Source of the DNA: Nanobdellota archaeon
GTDB taxonomy: Archaea; Nanobdellota; Nanobdellia; SCGC-AAA011-G17; GW2011-AR17
Length of the DNA stretch: 45,275 bases
NCBI GenBank assembly: GCA_013329215.1
Contig: DUKS01000029.1
Span: 426 to 45,700 of the forward strand
Direction: 5' to 3'
A program made the translations under genes and the position numbers. This document shows positions 22,600-30,537 of the stretch, one piece after another (position 1 is the stretch's first letter; each line of letters opens with the position of its first letter). The notes under the pieces are model-generated. The model made no database searches. It was not told the DNA's origin and saw nothing but the letters and a program-made list of their open reading frames with translations.

Positions 22600-23424
22600 A
22601 TGGCAGACGAAAAAAAGAAAGATGATAAAAAGGCGAAGGACCAGCCTAAGCCGAAAGCACCGGAACAGCCTAAGGTTGCTGACAAAAAGGCAGTTCTTGA
22701 AAAGGCAGGAGACGCTATAAACGCGTTTGATGCTTCAAGGGAAACTCTTGAAACAAAGCTTAGGGGCAAAGTTCCTGAGCTGCTTGACAAAGAGATAGGC
22801 AATGTAGTGCAGACACGTACGAAATTCGTTAAAGCTTTCCAGAGGGGGTTAACACAATACCTTCATGGCGTTACGGATGAATTAGGTGTTGTAACCGCGC
22901 CCCATGCTGAGTTTGGAGAGGGATTGAGAGCCGCTGCATATAAGGCATTCGGCACAGCTTTGGGCATTAAGAATGATGACATAAAAGCGCTTGGCGTCAC
23001 TGCAAAAATAGGAGAAAAACAGCCTGCCTCTGCAATGGCATACAGGCTTCTGTTCCAAACAATGACTGGCGTTGACATGGAAGATTTGGTCGAAGGATAC
23101 CAAGATGAAGAACAGATTTTGGATGATGCAGTGCAGCAGGACGTGATGAAACCTCTTGTTGAAGCATCAACGAAATACCTCTTGAGGGATAGCGCAGACA
23201 AGATGGTGGCTGCAAACAAGAGCAATGACAAGTTGACTGCTGACATAACAGCGCTGTGCAATATTGCAGGCATGAAGGTAAATCCGAAAGACATGCTGAC
23301 TCCTAACCAGAGGGGCCAAATGTACGCGCAAGCCTTAGCACAGGTCATGAGCCAGTACGGTCATGAGTACCTGCCGGTTTACGGCAAGGCAGGCAAGAAA
23401 AGCGAAGCTAAGCCGAAGGCTTAA
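22600..23424 (+). CDS. Helical protein of unknown function with Lys/Pro-rich N-terminus
   Basis: 274 residues. The first 45 are a low-complexity basic tail (DEKKKDDKKAKDQPKPKAPEQPK), and a similar short tail ends the protein (GKAGKKSEAKPKA). The core is predicted helical with no signal or membrane segment. LYHEALRK-type metal or nucleotide motifs are absent. A strong leader (GGGAGGGGGTAAAAC) and TATA box suggest high expression; basic tails with a compact acidic-neutral core are common in abundant nucleoid or cytoplasmic proteins, but that is only inference. Ends with a T-rich terminator. I do not recognise it. Confidence 0.62.
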   Translation: MADEKKKDDKKAKDQPKPKAPEQPKVADKKAVLEKAGDAINAFDASRETLETKLRGKVPELLDKEIGNVVQTRTKFVKAFQRGLTQYLHGVTDELGVVTAPHAEFGEGLRAAAYKAFGTALGIKNDDIKALGVTAKIGEKQPASAMAYRLLFQTMTGVDMEDLVEGYQDEEQILDDAVQQDVMKPLVEASTKYLLRDSADKMVAANKSNDKLTADITALCNIAGMKVNPKDMLTPNQRGQMYAQALAQVMSQYGHEYLPVYGKAGKKSEAKPKA

Positions 23425-23451
23425 AAGCCTCTCTTTTTTTCTTTTTTTGAA
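23425..23451 (+). terminator. T-rich terminator
   Basis: CTCTCTTTTTTTCTTTTTTTG follows the stop codon of the 274-aa gene: two long T-runs without a stem, the common archaeal termination signal. Confidence 0.65.
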
Positions 23452-23472
23452 TTAGTTTAATCCGAGGTAAAA

Positions 23473-24690
23473 ATGAAACTCCTTGCAGCAGCGGATCCGC
23501 ATGTAAAAGGTGCGGAAAATCTGGATTATCTTGAGGCATTTTACGAGTTTGCAAAAACAAGAAACCCGGATGCAATAGCGCTGCTTGGCGATTTGTCAGA
23601 GCAAGGCATAGAAGACCCTGCGGTTGCGAGGGTGCACAATGACCTTTTTACAAGGATAATGCCTGTTGTAGAGCGCAGCATACCGCTCAAATACGGCATG
23701 ATTCTTAATAATCTCTCGCCCTATCAAGTTATTTGCCAAACGCCTGCAATTGCAGAGTATATAGCAAAAATAAGTCCACATGGTTGGCATGAACGATGGA
23801 AGGGTGTTGCACAGAGCTACCTTGAAATATTAAGCCTCATATCGCATGAAATGCGGCTTTCTTACATACCTATTGCAGATGTTCTTAAAACACAGCGCAG
23901 CAAAACGCTTGTAATACCCGGCAACAAGGACCTGGATTTGGAAACAACTGTAATGAAAGAGGCTGACGTGCACAAGCAGTCAAGGATAATCAAAGGATTC
24001 AAACTAAGCGGTTACGGCGGTGCGGCAAGGAGTGATGGCATGCCTTTGCCAAAAGGGTGCCCTTCAGAGCTTACAGCATCCTTCAATGAATTTCCGAGTA
24101 TGAATTGGGCGGAAAGGGAAGGCGATGTTGGAAGCGCGGAGCCGGTGCTTGTTTCAGAGCCGAGGGATTTCCTTGGCGAGGAAGAGCCGGACATTGCCTT
24201 GCTGCACACCCCCTTATATGGCATACTTGATGTGCCTGAAGCATTGCAAAAAGGGGAAGTGCCGGAAGGTCACTTCGGGGATGTGCATTTCGGAAGCCCC
24301 GGTATACTGGAATATGCAAGGACGGGAAAGACGCGGCTGTTCCTTGCAGGGCATACGCACGTGGCCGGGCTTCAGGAAGTAAGGGCCGAAGGGGGCAGGT
24401 TGGTTGTTGCATTAAGCCCGGGCTGCCTTGGGAAAACAGAAGTGGAAGGCGGGAACTTTGCAGAGATTGAGCTTAATGATGAAACAAAGGAAATGGATGT
24501 TGCAAGGTTTTACCAGATAATGCCCCACACAATGGCTGTTGTGCCTACTGCGCTTTACATAAGGCGGGGGCGTGTAATAGACCCGATAGCTGTTACAAGC
24601 GTTATGCCTCCTGCGGGCGGAAGGATTCTCACAACTGACGAGATGGTTTTTAATGCGGCAAGGGCTGCACTTATTGAAATAGGGAGGTAA
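23473..24690 (+). CDS. Calcineurin-like metallophosphoesterase
   Basis: 405 residues, larger than single-domain family members. All metal motifs are present: AAADPHVKG (D-x-H), ALLGDLSEQG (G-D-x-x), IPGNKDLD (G-N-x-D), LLHTPLYG and LAGHTHVAG (G-H-x-H). A region of about 60 residues (80-140) and the C-terminal 60 residues have no obvious match. Substrate may be a nucleotide, nucleic acid or phosphoprotein; not determinable. GAGGTAAAA precedes ATG. It is followed after one base by the 219-aa unknown gene, so the two are co-translated. Confidence 0.82.
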   Translation: MKLLAAADPHVKGAENLDYLEAFYEFAKTRNPDAIALLGDLSEQGIEDPAVARVHNDLFTRIMPVVERSIPLKYGMILNNLSPYQVICQTPAIAEYIAKISPHGWHERWKGVAQSYLEILSLISHEMRLSYIPIADVLKTQRSKTLVIPGNKDLDLETTVMKEADVHKQSRIIKGFKLSGYGGAARSDGMPLPKGCPSELTASFNEFPSMNWAEREGDVGSAEPVLVSEPRDFLGEEEPDIALLHTPLYGILDVPEALQKGEVPEGHFGDVHFGSPGILEYARTGKTRLFLAGHTHVAGLQEVRAEGGRLVVALSPGCLGKTEVEGGNFAEIELNDETKEMDVARFYQIMPHTMAVVPTALYIRRGRVIDPIAVTSVMPPAGGRILTTDEMVFNAARAALIEIGR

Positions 24691-24691
24691 G

Positions 24692-25351
24692 ATGCCTTAC
24701 TACCTGCTTGACAAATGCCCCGAACATAAGTTGAATGAAGTTGGAGATTTATGCGAACGTGCAGGGCTTAAAGAGAACGTTCATGAACCGCCAAGAAGGG
24801 AATGGGAAGCAGCCATACATAGTTTGATATATATTGTTGCATATAATCCCGGAGCGGAATCCCCTCTCTTAGTCCAGTCGAACGCAGGCATGGACCATAC
24901 AGAGCCGCACATAAAGAGGTTTCTGAGGCATATTGTGCGTATAACTGGTGCAGAATGGGTTTGCAGGTGGCAGGGTGATAATGCGCCCGCAATAGGCAGG
25001 GAGCAGCTTGAACTAAGCCAAGAAGAAATAAGAGCACTTTACCGGGATGCCTTATCCTCCCTTACAACATATTCCGGACTGATTGAGGAAGACCTGAGCC
25101 TTATTGAAAGGGTTGCATTAAGAAGGACTGCTGTTGGGGTGTTTGAGGGAAATGTAGATGAAGGGATAACGAGAGTGACTGATAAAGCTGAGGCTGTTGC
25201 ACGGTTCATGCACCAATATTATAACTTTTTGCCCTCTTTTGACGATAGGATAATGTTGGAATATTGGAGACGGGATGCGAATACACGGCATGGCTTTGAC
25301 GTCCTGCGCGAGCATTTCCGGATTAAAAGCCGGGAATATCATAAGCCTTAG
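24692..25351 (+). CDS. Unknown protein coupled to the metallophosphoesterase
   Basis: 219 residues, soluble. The start codon is 2 nt after the phosphoesterase stop (GGAGGTAAGATG; the GGAGG lies in the last codons of the upstream gene), so the proteins probably work together. Contains HEPPRREWEAAIHSLIYIVAYNPG and a long helical stretch with RRTAVGVFEGNVDEGI and FMHQYYNFLPSFDDRIM. Multiple conserved-looking His/Asp/Glu residues but no motif I recognise. Confidence 0.6.
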   Translation: MPYYLLDKCPEHKLNEVGDLCERAGLKENVHEPPRREWEAAIHSLIYIVAYNPGAESPLLVQSNAGMDHTEPHIKRFLRHIVRITGAEWVCRWQGDNAPAIGREQLELSQEEIRALYRDALSSLTTYSGLIEEDLSLIERVALRRTAVGVFEGNVDEGITRVTDKAEAVARFMHQYYNFLPSFDDRIMLEYWRRDANTRHGFDVLREHFRIKSREYHKP

Positions 25352-25423
25352 GTATAGAATCTATTGAGATAATCCTTTTATACTTGCTATTCGGGCATTG
25401 ATTTATGGACAACACCCAAAGCC

Positions 25424-25455
25424 TTATAAGTAAGAAAATTCTTACATTATGTGAT
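25424..25455 (+). promoter_or_regulatory. Promoter and palindromic operator of the MazEF-type operon
   Basis: TATA CTTATAAG (about 25423-25430) runs into the palindrome GTAAGAA-AA-TTCTTAC (25430-25445), followed after 10 nt by ATG 25456. The operator would cover the initiation region, as expected for autoregulation by the AbrB-type antitoxin. The same TATA-palindrome-start design recurs at 27314, 35653 and, inside an ORF, 42545. Confidence 0.65.
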
Positions 25456-25713
25456 ATGGCGCTTACAACTGTGAAAGTTTCAAACAAAGGGCAGATAGCA
25501 ATACCTGCCTCTGTACGGGAAGAAATCGGGGTAAAGGAAGGGGATACTCTTGTCCTATTCAATGTAGGCAACAGAATCCTGCTTGAAAGGGCGGGGGATG
25601 TTGAAAAAGCGATGAAGGACGACATGAAAGATATCGCAAAGCTCAGCGAAACCTCACTGAAAAAGCTTTGGGGCAATAAGAAGGATGATGTTTGGGGCAG
25701 GTACCTGAAATGA
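25456..25713 (+). CDS. AbrB/MazE-type antitoxin
   Basis: 85 residues from ATG 25456; the ORF-track start at 25405 lies upstream of the TATA box and cannot be transcribed from it. The swapped-hairpin AbrB domain is clear (TTVKVSNKGQIAIPASVREEIGVKEGDTLVLF), and the C-terminal helix with acidic and basic residues (KAMKDDMKDIAKLSETSLKKLW) would embrace the toxin. It overlaps the next gene by the classical ATGA, which fixes the operon order antitoxin-toxin. It likely represses its own promoter through the palindrome. Confidence 0.88.
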   Translation: MALTTVKVSNKGQIAIPASVREEIGVKEGDTLVLFNVGNRILLERAGDVEKAMKDDMKDIAKLSETSLKKLWGNKKDDVWGRYLK

Positions 25714-26045
25714 GGCTGATGCAGAGAGACATAGTGCTTCTTCCGTTTCCATTCTCTGATATGGAGGGCAGTAAGGTAAGGCCTGCGCTTATTATTTCAA
25801 ATGACAATTTTAACGAAAGCCCGGCTGATTGCATAATGCTTCCCTTGACAAGCGTGATAAAGCCAGATGCCTGCTCAATCATATTAAGCCCTGAAGACCT
25901 TGCAGCAGGAGATCTGCTTAAAAAGAGCAGGGTAAAAGTGGATAAGGCATTCTCTGTTGAAAAAGGGCTTGTATTGATGAAGATAGGCAGCTTAGGCAAT
26001 GCAAAATTCAGTGAAATAAAAGGCTTGTTCTTCAGCCTGTTTTGA
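25710..26045 (+). CDS. MazF/PemK-type toxin (endoribonuclease)
   Basis: 111 residues from ATG 25710 (the ORF-track start 25692 is inside the antitoxin gene). MQRDIVLLPFPFSDMEGSKVRPALIISND is the PemK/MazF signature (GDIVLVxFPFTD...K.RPALVIS), and a later CIMLPLTS then KSRVKVDKAFSVEK match the following strands. It should be an mRNA-cleaving toxin neutralised by the neighbour. Complete, without frameshift. A cluster of inverted repeats begins six bases after its stop codon. Confidence 0.9.
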   Translation: MRLMQRDIVLLPFPFSDMEGSKVRPALIISNDNFNESPADCIMLPLTSVIKPDACSIILSPEDLAAGDLLKKSRVKVDKAFSVEKGLVLMKIGSLGNAKFSEIKGLFFSLF

Positions 26046-26050
26046 AAGAG

Positions 26051-26143
26051 TTATAGTAAAAGTCTTTAATAATCGTACAAATAGTAAAGACTTTTACTGA
26101 TAGCAAAACCCATTATTTGCCTTGTAAAAGACTTTTACTATAA
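26051..26143. repeat. Three-copy inverted-repeat cluster after mazF
   Basis: AGTAAAAGTCTTTA (26055-26068) is matched by a perfect 14-nt inverted copy TAAAGACTTTTACT (26085-26098). A 17-nt form, TTATAGTAAAAGTCTTT (26051-26067), is matched by the inverted AAAGACTTTTACTATAA at 26127-26143. The last copy is itself a palindrome, GTAAAAG-A-CTTTTAC. A small GCAAA/TTTGC stem lies in between (26103-26120). The core AAAAGTCT recurs in the third hairpin of the array at 44619-44660. Terminator, operator or remnant of the same hairpin element are options. Confidence 0.75.
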
Positions 26144-26421
26144 TTTGCAAAGCAGGAATAATACATATTAATGCCGGAGGCCAGCCTTCCTGATTTTGCA
26201 TTCGCCGGATTTTCCCTCGTCAAAATATTTGCCATCCGGAATTTCCGGAAATTCTTCACAATCCTGCCCTTTTTCTGAAAACTTTCCGAAATCGCTGTGT
26301 GTTTTTCCTAAACTTCTGAAAATCCAGACGTTTTTTTTCAGCAATTCTTATTAAAAAGCATGTTTGTGCAAACCTCAGGCGGTTGCTTTGGTGTATGCCG
26401 GAGCAAAAGCAGGAGGAAAAC
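26144..26421. promoter_or_regulatory. Intergenic region ahead of the small-ORF/HEPN operon
   Basis: No gene seen. It contains repeat copy d (26172-26191) and a perfect 16-bp palindrome, GAATTTCCGGAAATTC (26239-26254). A TATA-like CTTATTAAAAAG (26347-26358) is followed by a small palindrome GTTTG-TG-CAAAC (26362-26373). AGCAGGAGGAAAAC precedes ATG 26422. Confidence 0.45.
26172..26191. repeat. Dispersed GC-rich intergenic repeat, copy d
   Basis: TGCCGGAGGCCAGCCTTCCT matches the reverse complement of 5548-5567 at 18 of 20 positions; both are intergenic and not part of any ORF. Confidence 0.5.
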
Positions 26422-26652
26422 ATGAGAAGCGATTGGAGTGATGCGGGTTTTGAGCAAATGTGCCAGGAGCACCAAAGGGACTATTATGAAAAAAGAGTCA
26501 GGGAAATGGATGAGGATCTTAAAGAAAGATACGGCATAGGCCGGAGCAAGTTCCTTAACAGGTTCAACCCGAGGCTTGACGAGTATATGGAAGAATTTGA
26601 GCGAAGAAGGTCGGAAATAGACCGCGAAGTAAACTTCTCGGATTGGTTTTAG
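26422..26652 (+). CDS. Small charged protein of unknown function
   Basis: 76 residues from ATG 26422, chosen because GCAGGAGGA lies 8 nt upstream; the longer ORF start at 26383 has no such site. MRSDWSDAGFEQMCQEHQRD, then a strongly charged helical remainder (EDLKERYGIGRSKFLNRFNP, EEFERRRSEIDREVNF). No known family recognised. It is the first of a run of five tightly packed genes ending with HEPN and MNT proteins. Confidence 0.55.
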   Translation: MRSDWSDAGFEQMCQEHQRDYYEKRVREMDEDLKERYGIGRSKFLNRFNPRLDEYMEEFERRRSEIDREVNFSDWF

Positions 26653-26657
26653 GGACA

Positions 26658-26789
26658 ATGGCAGGCTATACTGGCTATTTTCTTTTTTTTATATTCTTTA
26701 TAATGTTTGCAATGTCCTTCTGGAGCTATCAATCGTTTGGGCTGGCTTCATTGGGGCTTGCACTGCTCTGCTATCTGGGGGGAGAATGA
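26658..26789 (+). CDS. 43-residue small membrane protein
   Basis: Not in the ORF track. MAGYTGYFLFFIFFIMFAMS then FWSYQSFGLASLGLALLCYLGGE: two hydrophobic segments. It starts 6 nt after the previous stop and overlaps the following ORF by ATGA. The continuous packing is the main support; function unknown, perhaps a membrane partner of the downstream HEPN/MNT pair. Confidence 0.45.
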   Translation: MAGYTGYFLFFIFFIMFAMSFWSYQSFGLASLGLALLCYLGGE

Positions 26790-26890
26790 GGCAGTTAACA
26801 GAAATAGTAAGGGAAGAGAAAGACCCTGTGTATCTTATGCTGAAGAAAAAATCATATTGGCGGGTAATAAACTATGAAAAAGCGCATTGA
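26786..26890 (+). CDS. 34-residue ORF linking the membrane peptide and the HEPN gene
   Basis: Starts at the ATGA overlap and reads MRQLTEIVREEKDPVYLMLK then KKSYWRVINYEKAH, overlapping the HEPN start by 17 nt; GGGGGGAG lies just before its ATG. It might only serve translational coupling. Confidence 0.35.
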   Translation: MRQLTEIVREEKDPVYLMLKKKSYWRVINYEKAH

Positions 26891-27311
26891 ATCAGATGAG
26901 TGCATAAACAGGGGGAGTTTGATAGAGACCGGGGTGCCTGACAAGGCAATGGCAATGGAAATCCTGGCAGTTGCAGAGCACAGGGAGAAGTTCTGGAAAG
27001 AGGCAAACCTTGCGCACAAATACTCCTCTTTATATCTCGAAGGGCATTATGAGATAATAAAAGAGCTATGCACCGCAATACTTGCTGCTGAAGGCTGGAA
27101 GGCATTGGACCATGAATGCATGTTTGCGTTTATCCGAAAAAAGAAAGATTTCGGCCTGGACTTTGATTATCTTCTTGAGCTGAAAGAGCTAAGGAATGGC
27201 ATTGATTACAGGGGATTGATGGTAAGCAAAGACTTATGGAAATGCAATGAGCTGCGGATAATGCTTGCAATTGATGCCTTAAAAGGGTATCTTAAGCAAA
27301 TAACAGCGTAA
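26874..27311 (+). CDS. HEPN-domain protein (toxin-like)
   Basis: 145 residues, all helical. SSLYLEGHYEIIKELCTAIL followed by AAEGWKALDHECMFAFIRKK is the usual HEPN pattern (conserved Tyr/His, small-residue helix, G-W-K-x-x-x-H-E-C). The C-terminal LKELRNGIDYRG has the R-N-x(3)-Tyr form of the R-x4-6-H catalytic motif; the Tyr in place of His is seen in MNT-associated HEPN proteins. In HEPN/MNT systems HEPN is an RNase that the MNT partner inactivates by AMPylation. The MNT gene follows with a one-base TAATG overlap. Confidence 0.8.
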   Translation: MKKRIESDECINRGSLIETGVPDKAMAMEILAVAEHREKFWKEANLAHKYSSLYLEGHYEIIKELCTAILAAEGWKALDHECMFAFIRKKKDFGLDFDYLLELKELRNGIDYRGLMVSKDLWKCNELRIMLAIDALKGYLKQITA

Positions 27312-27862
27312 TGCTTATAAACGTAGGAATAATATCCTACAATATGGAACCAGTTGAAAGCCGGCTTTTGGGCGTATTTTACATGAACCCAATGGGGCAG
27401 TTCCATATAAGGCAGATTGGAAGGGAAACCGGGCTCGACACAAAGACAGTAATGAAGCACCTTAAGAATTTTGCAAGAAAGGGCATAGTGTTCAGGAAAA
27501 AGGAGAAAAACAGCTTTCCGTTTTACGAGGCAAACAGGCATTCAGCATTATTCCGGTATGGGAAAACACACGCCCTGCTTGAGAAGATATACGAGTCAGG
27601 GCTTATAGGGCATCTTGAAAAAGAGCTTGAGCCAAAGGCAATAGTGCTTTTTGGCAGCGTCAGAAAAGGCACTTACCATGAAAAGAGCGACATAGACATT
27701 TTCGTTCAGGCGAAAAAGAGGAAAATGGACTTGCCATATTATGAAAAAAAGCTAAAGCATAGAATCTCTCTTTTCTTTGAGGAAAGCCCGCAACAGCTTT
27801 CTAGGGGGCTTTTGCAAAATATCTACAACGGGATAGTGCTTTCGGGCGAGCTGGAGCTTTAA
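27311..27862 (+). CDS. HTH-MNT nucleotidyltransferase (antitoxin-like)
   Basis: 183 residues from ATG 27311, or 172 from ATG 27344, which follows the TATA-palindrome. N-terminal winged helix (MGQFHIRQIGRETGLDTKTVMKHLKNFARKGIV, MarR/ArsR type) and a C-terminal minimal nucleotidyltransferase with IVLFGSVRKGTYHEKSDIDIFV: the GS...D-x-D site of the polymerase-beta fold. Such HTH-MNT proteins partner with HEPN genes, here overlapping upstream. It may both modify the HEPN protein and repress the operon through the palindrome in front of it. Converges with the next gene (four-base overlap). Confidence 0.85.
   Translation: MLINVGIISYNMEPVESRLLGVFYMNPMGQFHIRQIGRETGLDTKTVMKHLKNFARKGIVFRKKEKNSFPFYEANRHSALFRYGKTHALLEKIYESGLIGHLEKELEPKAIVLFGSVRKGTYHEKSDIDIFVQAKKRKMDLPYYEKKLKHRISLFFEESPQQLSRGLLQNIYNGIVLSGELEL
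27314..27343 (+). promoter_or_regulatory. Internal promoter and operator before the MNT gene
   Basis: TATA CTTATAAAC (27314-27322) is followed directly by GTAGGA-ATAATA-TCCTAC (27324-27341) and then ATG 27344. This supports separate, autoregulated expression of the antitoxin-like MNT protein from 27344. Confidence 0.55.
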
Positions 27863-28659
27863 GCCTTTTCAATATACTTCTTGATCTCTTCCACGAACTC
27901 TTCGGCCTGCTTCCTGTAACGGCTGTATTCAACGCCTGTGACTTCCTTTATATTCCTGTCTGCAATGCCCTTGAACAGCTTGTAAAACATGTCCATTGTT
28001 TTTGCAGCTTTCCTTGAAACATGCTTTTTAGCAACAAGAGTCTTTTCCATCAGGCTCCCGACATGCTCGGGCGACGGGGGCACTTCACCATACTTCATCA
28101 GCGCTGCATGGCCTGCGTCAATCACAGCCCAGTAAAGGTCAACAGTGGCGGCAAGAATCTCGTTCTTTGACTTTGACAATGCGCCCGGCGCCATGACGAA
28201 ATAATTGTAAATGGCCTCTTTTGACGGCCTTATCCTGCCTTCATCCAGCAGCGCCTGCAGCGGGTCAAAGAATCCGGTGTCAACAAGCGCAATGCCGTAG
28301 CGCAGTATGTTTACAGCAACAGGGTCCCCGACCCTCACATATTCCCAGAAGCTTGTGAACTTCATGGACTGTATGTGCAGCCTTTCCCTGCCAATGTCTG
28401 CAACTATTTTTTCAACTATAATCCTGTATGTCTGCACTATCTCCTCATTGAACTTAATCCTCACATCGTCAAGTATCACTAGAATGTCAATGTCTTTCCT
28501 GTCCTTGCCCTGCTGCGTGACAGAGCCGAAAACAACAACTGCCTTTATGAAGTCGCCGAATTCCTTCCAGACGCGGCCTGCAAACTTCTGCGCCATTGCA
28601 AACTCTGCTTCGGGGTACGGGACTGTTCTCTTCTCTTTTTTTTCAACCTTGAATTTCAT
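27859..28659 (-). CDS. Fused nucleotidyltransferase-HEPN protein
   Basis: 266 residues. The N-terminal half is a nucleotidyltransferase (KAVVVFGSVTQQGKDRKDIDILVIL, G-S...D-x-D). After an all-alpha linker, a C-terminal helical region (EILAATVDLYWAVIDAGHAALMKYGE, then HVGSLMEKTL) has the HEPN pattern. The R-x4-6-H motif is not clear, so the HEPN part may be inactive. AAGGTGATAAC before the ATG is a strong Shine-Dalgarno matching archaeal anti-SD. It is next to, but oppositely oriented from, the two-gene HEPN/MNT pair. Confidence 0.8.
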   Translation of the reverse strand: MKFKVEKKEKRTVPYPEAEFAMAQKFAGRVWKEFGDFIKAVVVFGSVTQQGKDRKDIDILVILDDVRIKFNEEIVQTYRIIVEKIVADIGRERLHIQSMKFTSFWEYVRVGDPVAVNILRYGIALVDTGFFDPLQALLDEGRIRPSKEAIYNYFVMAPGALSKSKNEILAATVDLYWAVIDAGHAALMKYGEVPPSPEHVGSLMEKTLVAKKHVSRKAAKTMDMFYKLFKGIADRNIKEVTGVEYSRYRKQAEEFVEEIKKYIEKA

Positions 28660-28698
28660 GTTATCACCTTTTTTATTGCTTTATGAGTATTTATAGTT

Positions 28699-30537
28699 TT
28701 ACTCTATCGGAACCCCGCTCCACCAGTTCTCTTCTGATTTCGGGTCAACCAGGTAGCCGCCTGTCATGTATCTAGGCGTGTGCGTGGCACCGAAATAGCT
28801 TCCTGAAACATCTGTCCAGCTTCTTGAAACATTCCCTACCCTATAGATTGGTGATGATGCTATCTTTGCCCATGCACCGAACATTGAGCCGTATATGCTT
28901 TCTCCCTCTCCCTGCGCCCCGGGCTCTATGATCATCTTGTCTTTCAGCCCTGCTTTTGTGACTTCTTTTATGAATTCTTCAATCGGCACATTGCCTTCCC
29001 CGGGTGTCAGGTGCTCGTCGTAATACCCGAAGTTGTCTGCAATATGCACGTGGCCTATGATATTGTTCTTGAGCAGGTCCTTTGTCTGCTTGATAAACCA
29101 TTCCTTGAATTCCTTATCATCGCCCTTGAAGTATTTTCTCCACGTGTTTGCGTGGCCTATGTCAAATGTCGCTTTTATATGCTCTTCCGCTGCTTTGTCT
29201 GCTGCCTCCTTGTCCATGTGCTTGTCTGTTACAAGCTTTTCTGCCATCTTTGCCCTTGCTTCCTGCACAAGCTCTTTCAGCTCCCGCGGGTGGCTGCCGT
29301 AGCTCTCTGGAAAAACGTTTTCAGGCGCAATGAACATCGGCGTTTTCAGCCCTTTTTCTTTTTCAATTTTCATTGCATACATACCGAGCTCTGCAATGTT
29401 TGCAGCTGACTTCCCCAATGCGAACTCCTTGAGCGTTTTTATGCTGCCTGTGATCCCTTTTTCATCATTTCCTATTTCAAGGTCAATCTCCCTTTCCTGC
29501 CTTGCGGCTGCTATTGAGTTCTCGCTTGTGTACTGGTAATCCCTCTTGATGTGCTCTTTTGCCTTTTCAAGGAATGCAATCGGGTTGTCCCTGAACTTCT
29601 TAAATTCCTCCGGGTCTTCCCTGCTCGGGGCCATCTTCATCTGCTCCGCATAAAGCCTTGCGGTGTGGTCAGCAGCATCCTTGTCTTTCTCCGCAAGCGC
29701 TTTTACAGACGCCTCCATCTTTTCAACCATGTGGAGCTGTTTCATGGTATCATCTGCCATTGACGCCCACCTTTTCTTTTCAGCGCTCGCGCGCATTCTT
29801 TCTTTCTGCATGAACTCCTTGAAGAACAGCTTCTCAGCCGGAATGTTTTTCTCTTTTGCAAGTTCTTCAAACTGCTTGTACTCCATGTCTTCGTAAATAT
29901 AGTCCCCTGTCTTTGGGTCAATGTCGGGTACCTCTGTGCCGTCCTGGTTCGTTTTCATCTTGACCCTCGGCACCTTGTAATCCCTTGTAAGCATTGTCCT
30001 TATCTTTCCGTTTTTGTCAACAAGCCCCCACAGCGCCTTTTTTTCCTCTTCCTCAAACGCCTTGAAATCCGTTCCTGCTTCGCAAATAGGCCTTGGGAAC
30101 TCGCCTGTGTGTATGACAACAGGGCCTCCGCCCGCAGTGTCTGCCGCGAAATCAACAGCTCTTTTCACTTCAAAGACAGCATGGGCCGCCGCGTTTTCGT
30201 CAAACCTGTCTTCCCTTAACCCTGCGAACCCCATTACATTTGCGGATGCGTGTGTGCTTAATGTGACATTATTTATTTTTGCAAACTGCCTGATATCCTC
30301 CCTTTTTGTTTTTCCTATGATTTCAGGTGTTATAGAAGTAGGGCTTCCCATGCTTCCTTTCTGCATCCCCATAAAGCCAAGCTCTACATGCGATGCGCCC
30401 GCCGTGACAGCTGTCTTTATGGATGTCCAGGGGTCGCCGATTCCCATAGAAATGCCTACATCTTTCGTGCTCAGGTCGATTTGCTCAATCGGCTTTTGCC
30501 TTGTTCCTGCCCAATAATCTCCGCCAAAGTCTACCAT
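28699..30537 (-). CDS. TIM-barrel (xylose isomerase-like/AP endonuclease 2-like) protein with large insertion
   Basis: 612 residues from ATG 30537, preferred over 30552 because GAGGAGTAACA immediately precedes it. The N-terminal barrel strands show TAVTAGASHVELGFMG, NVTLSTHASANVMGFAGLREDR and GGGPVVIHTGEFPRP; the C-terminal part shows ATFDIGHANTWRKYF, IGHVHIADNFGYYDEHLTPG and GEGNVPIEEFIKEV, all metal-site elements of the AP_endonuc_2/sugar isomerase fold. Between them is an insertion of about 250 charged, helical residues. In the family the barrel acts as sugar epimerase/isomerase or endonuclease IV; the large insert leaves the substrate open. Confidence 0.75.
   Translation of the reverse strand: MVDFGGDYWAGTRQKPIEQIDLSTKDVGISMGIGDPWTSIKTAVTAGASHVELGFMGMQKGSMGSPTSITPEIIGKTKREDIRQFAKINNVTLSTHASANVMGFAGLREDRFDENAAAHAVFEVKRAVDFAADTAGGGPVVIHTGEFPRPICEAGTDFKAFEEEEKKALWGLVDKNGKIRTMLTRDYKVPRVKMKTNQDGTEVPDIDPKTGDYIYEDMEYKQFEELAKEKNIPAEKLFFKEFMQKERMRASAEKKRWASMADDTMKQLHMVEKMEASVKALAEKDKDAADHTARLYAEQMKMAPSREDPEEFKKFRDNPIAFLEKAKEHIKRDYQYTSENSIAAARQEREIDLEIGNDEKGITGSIKTLKEFALGKSAANIAELGMYAMKIEKEKGLKTPMFIAPENVFPESYGSHPRELKELVQEARAKMAEKLVTDKHMDKEAADKAAEEHIKATFDIGHANTWRKYFKGDDKEFKEWFIKQTKDLLKNNIIGHVHIADNFGYYDEHLTPGEGNVPIEEFIKEVTKAGLKDKMIIEPGAQGEGESIYGSMFGAWAKIASSPIYRVGNVSRSWTDVSGSYFGATHTPRYMTGGYLVDPKSEENWWSGVPIE

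Noticed and set aside
29011-29409. 132-aa and neighbouring plus-strand ORFs inside the TIM-barrel gene
   Set aside because: Antisense shadows caused by lysine/glutamate-rich coding sequence of the large insertion.
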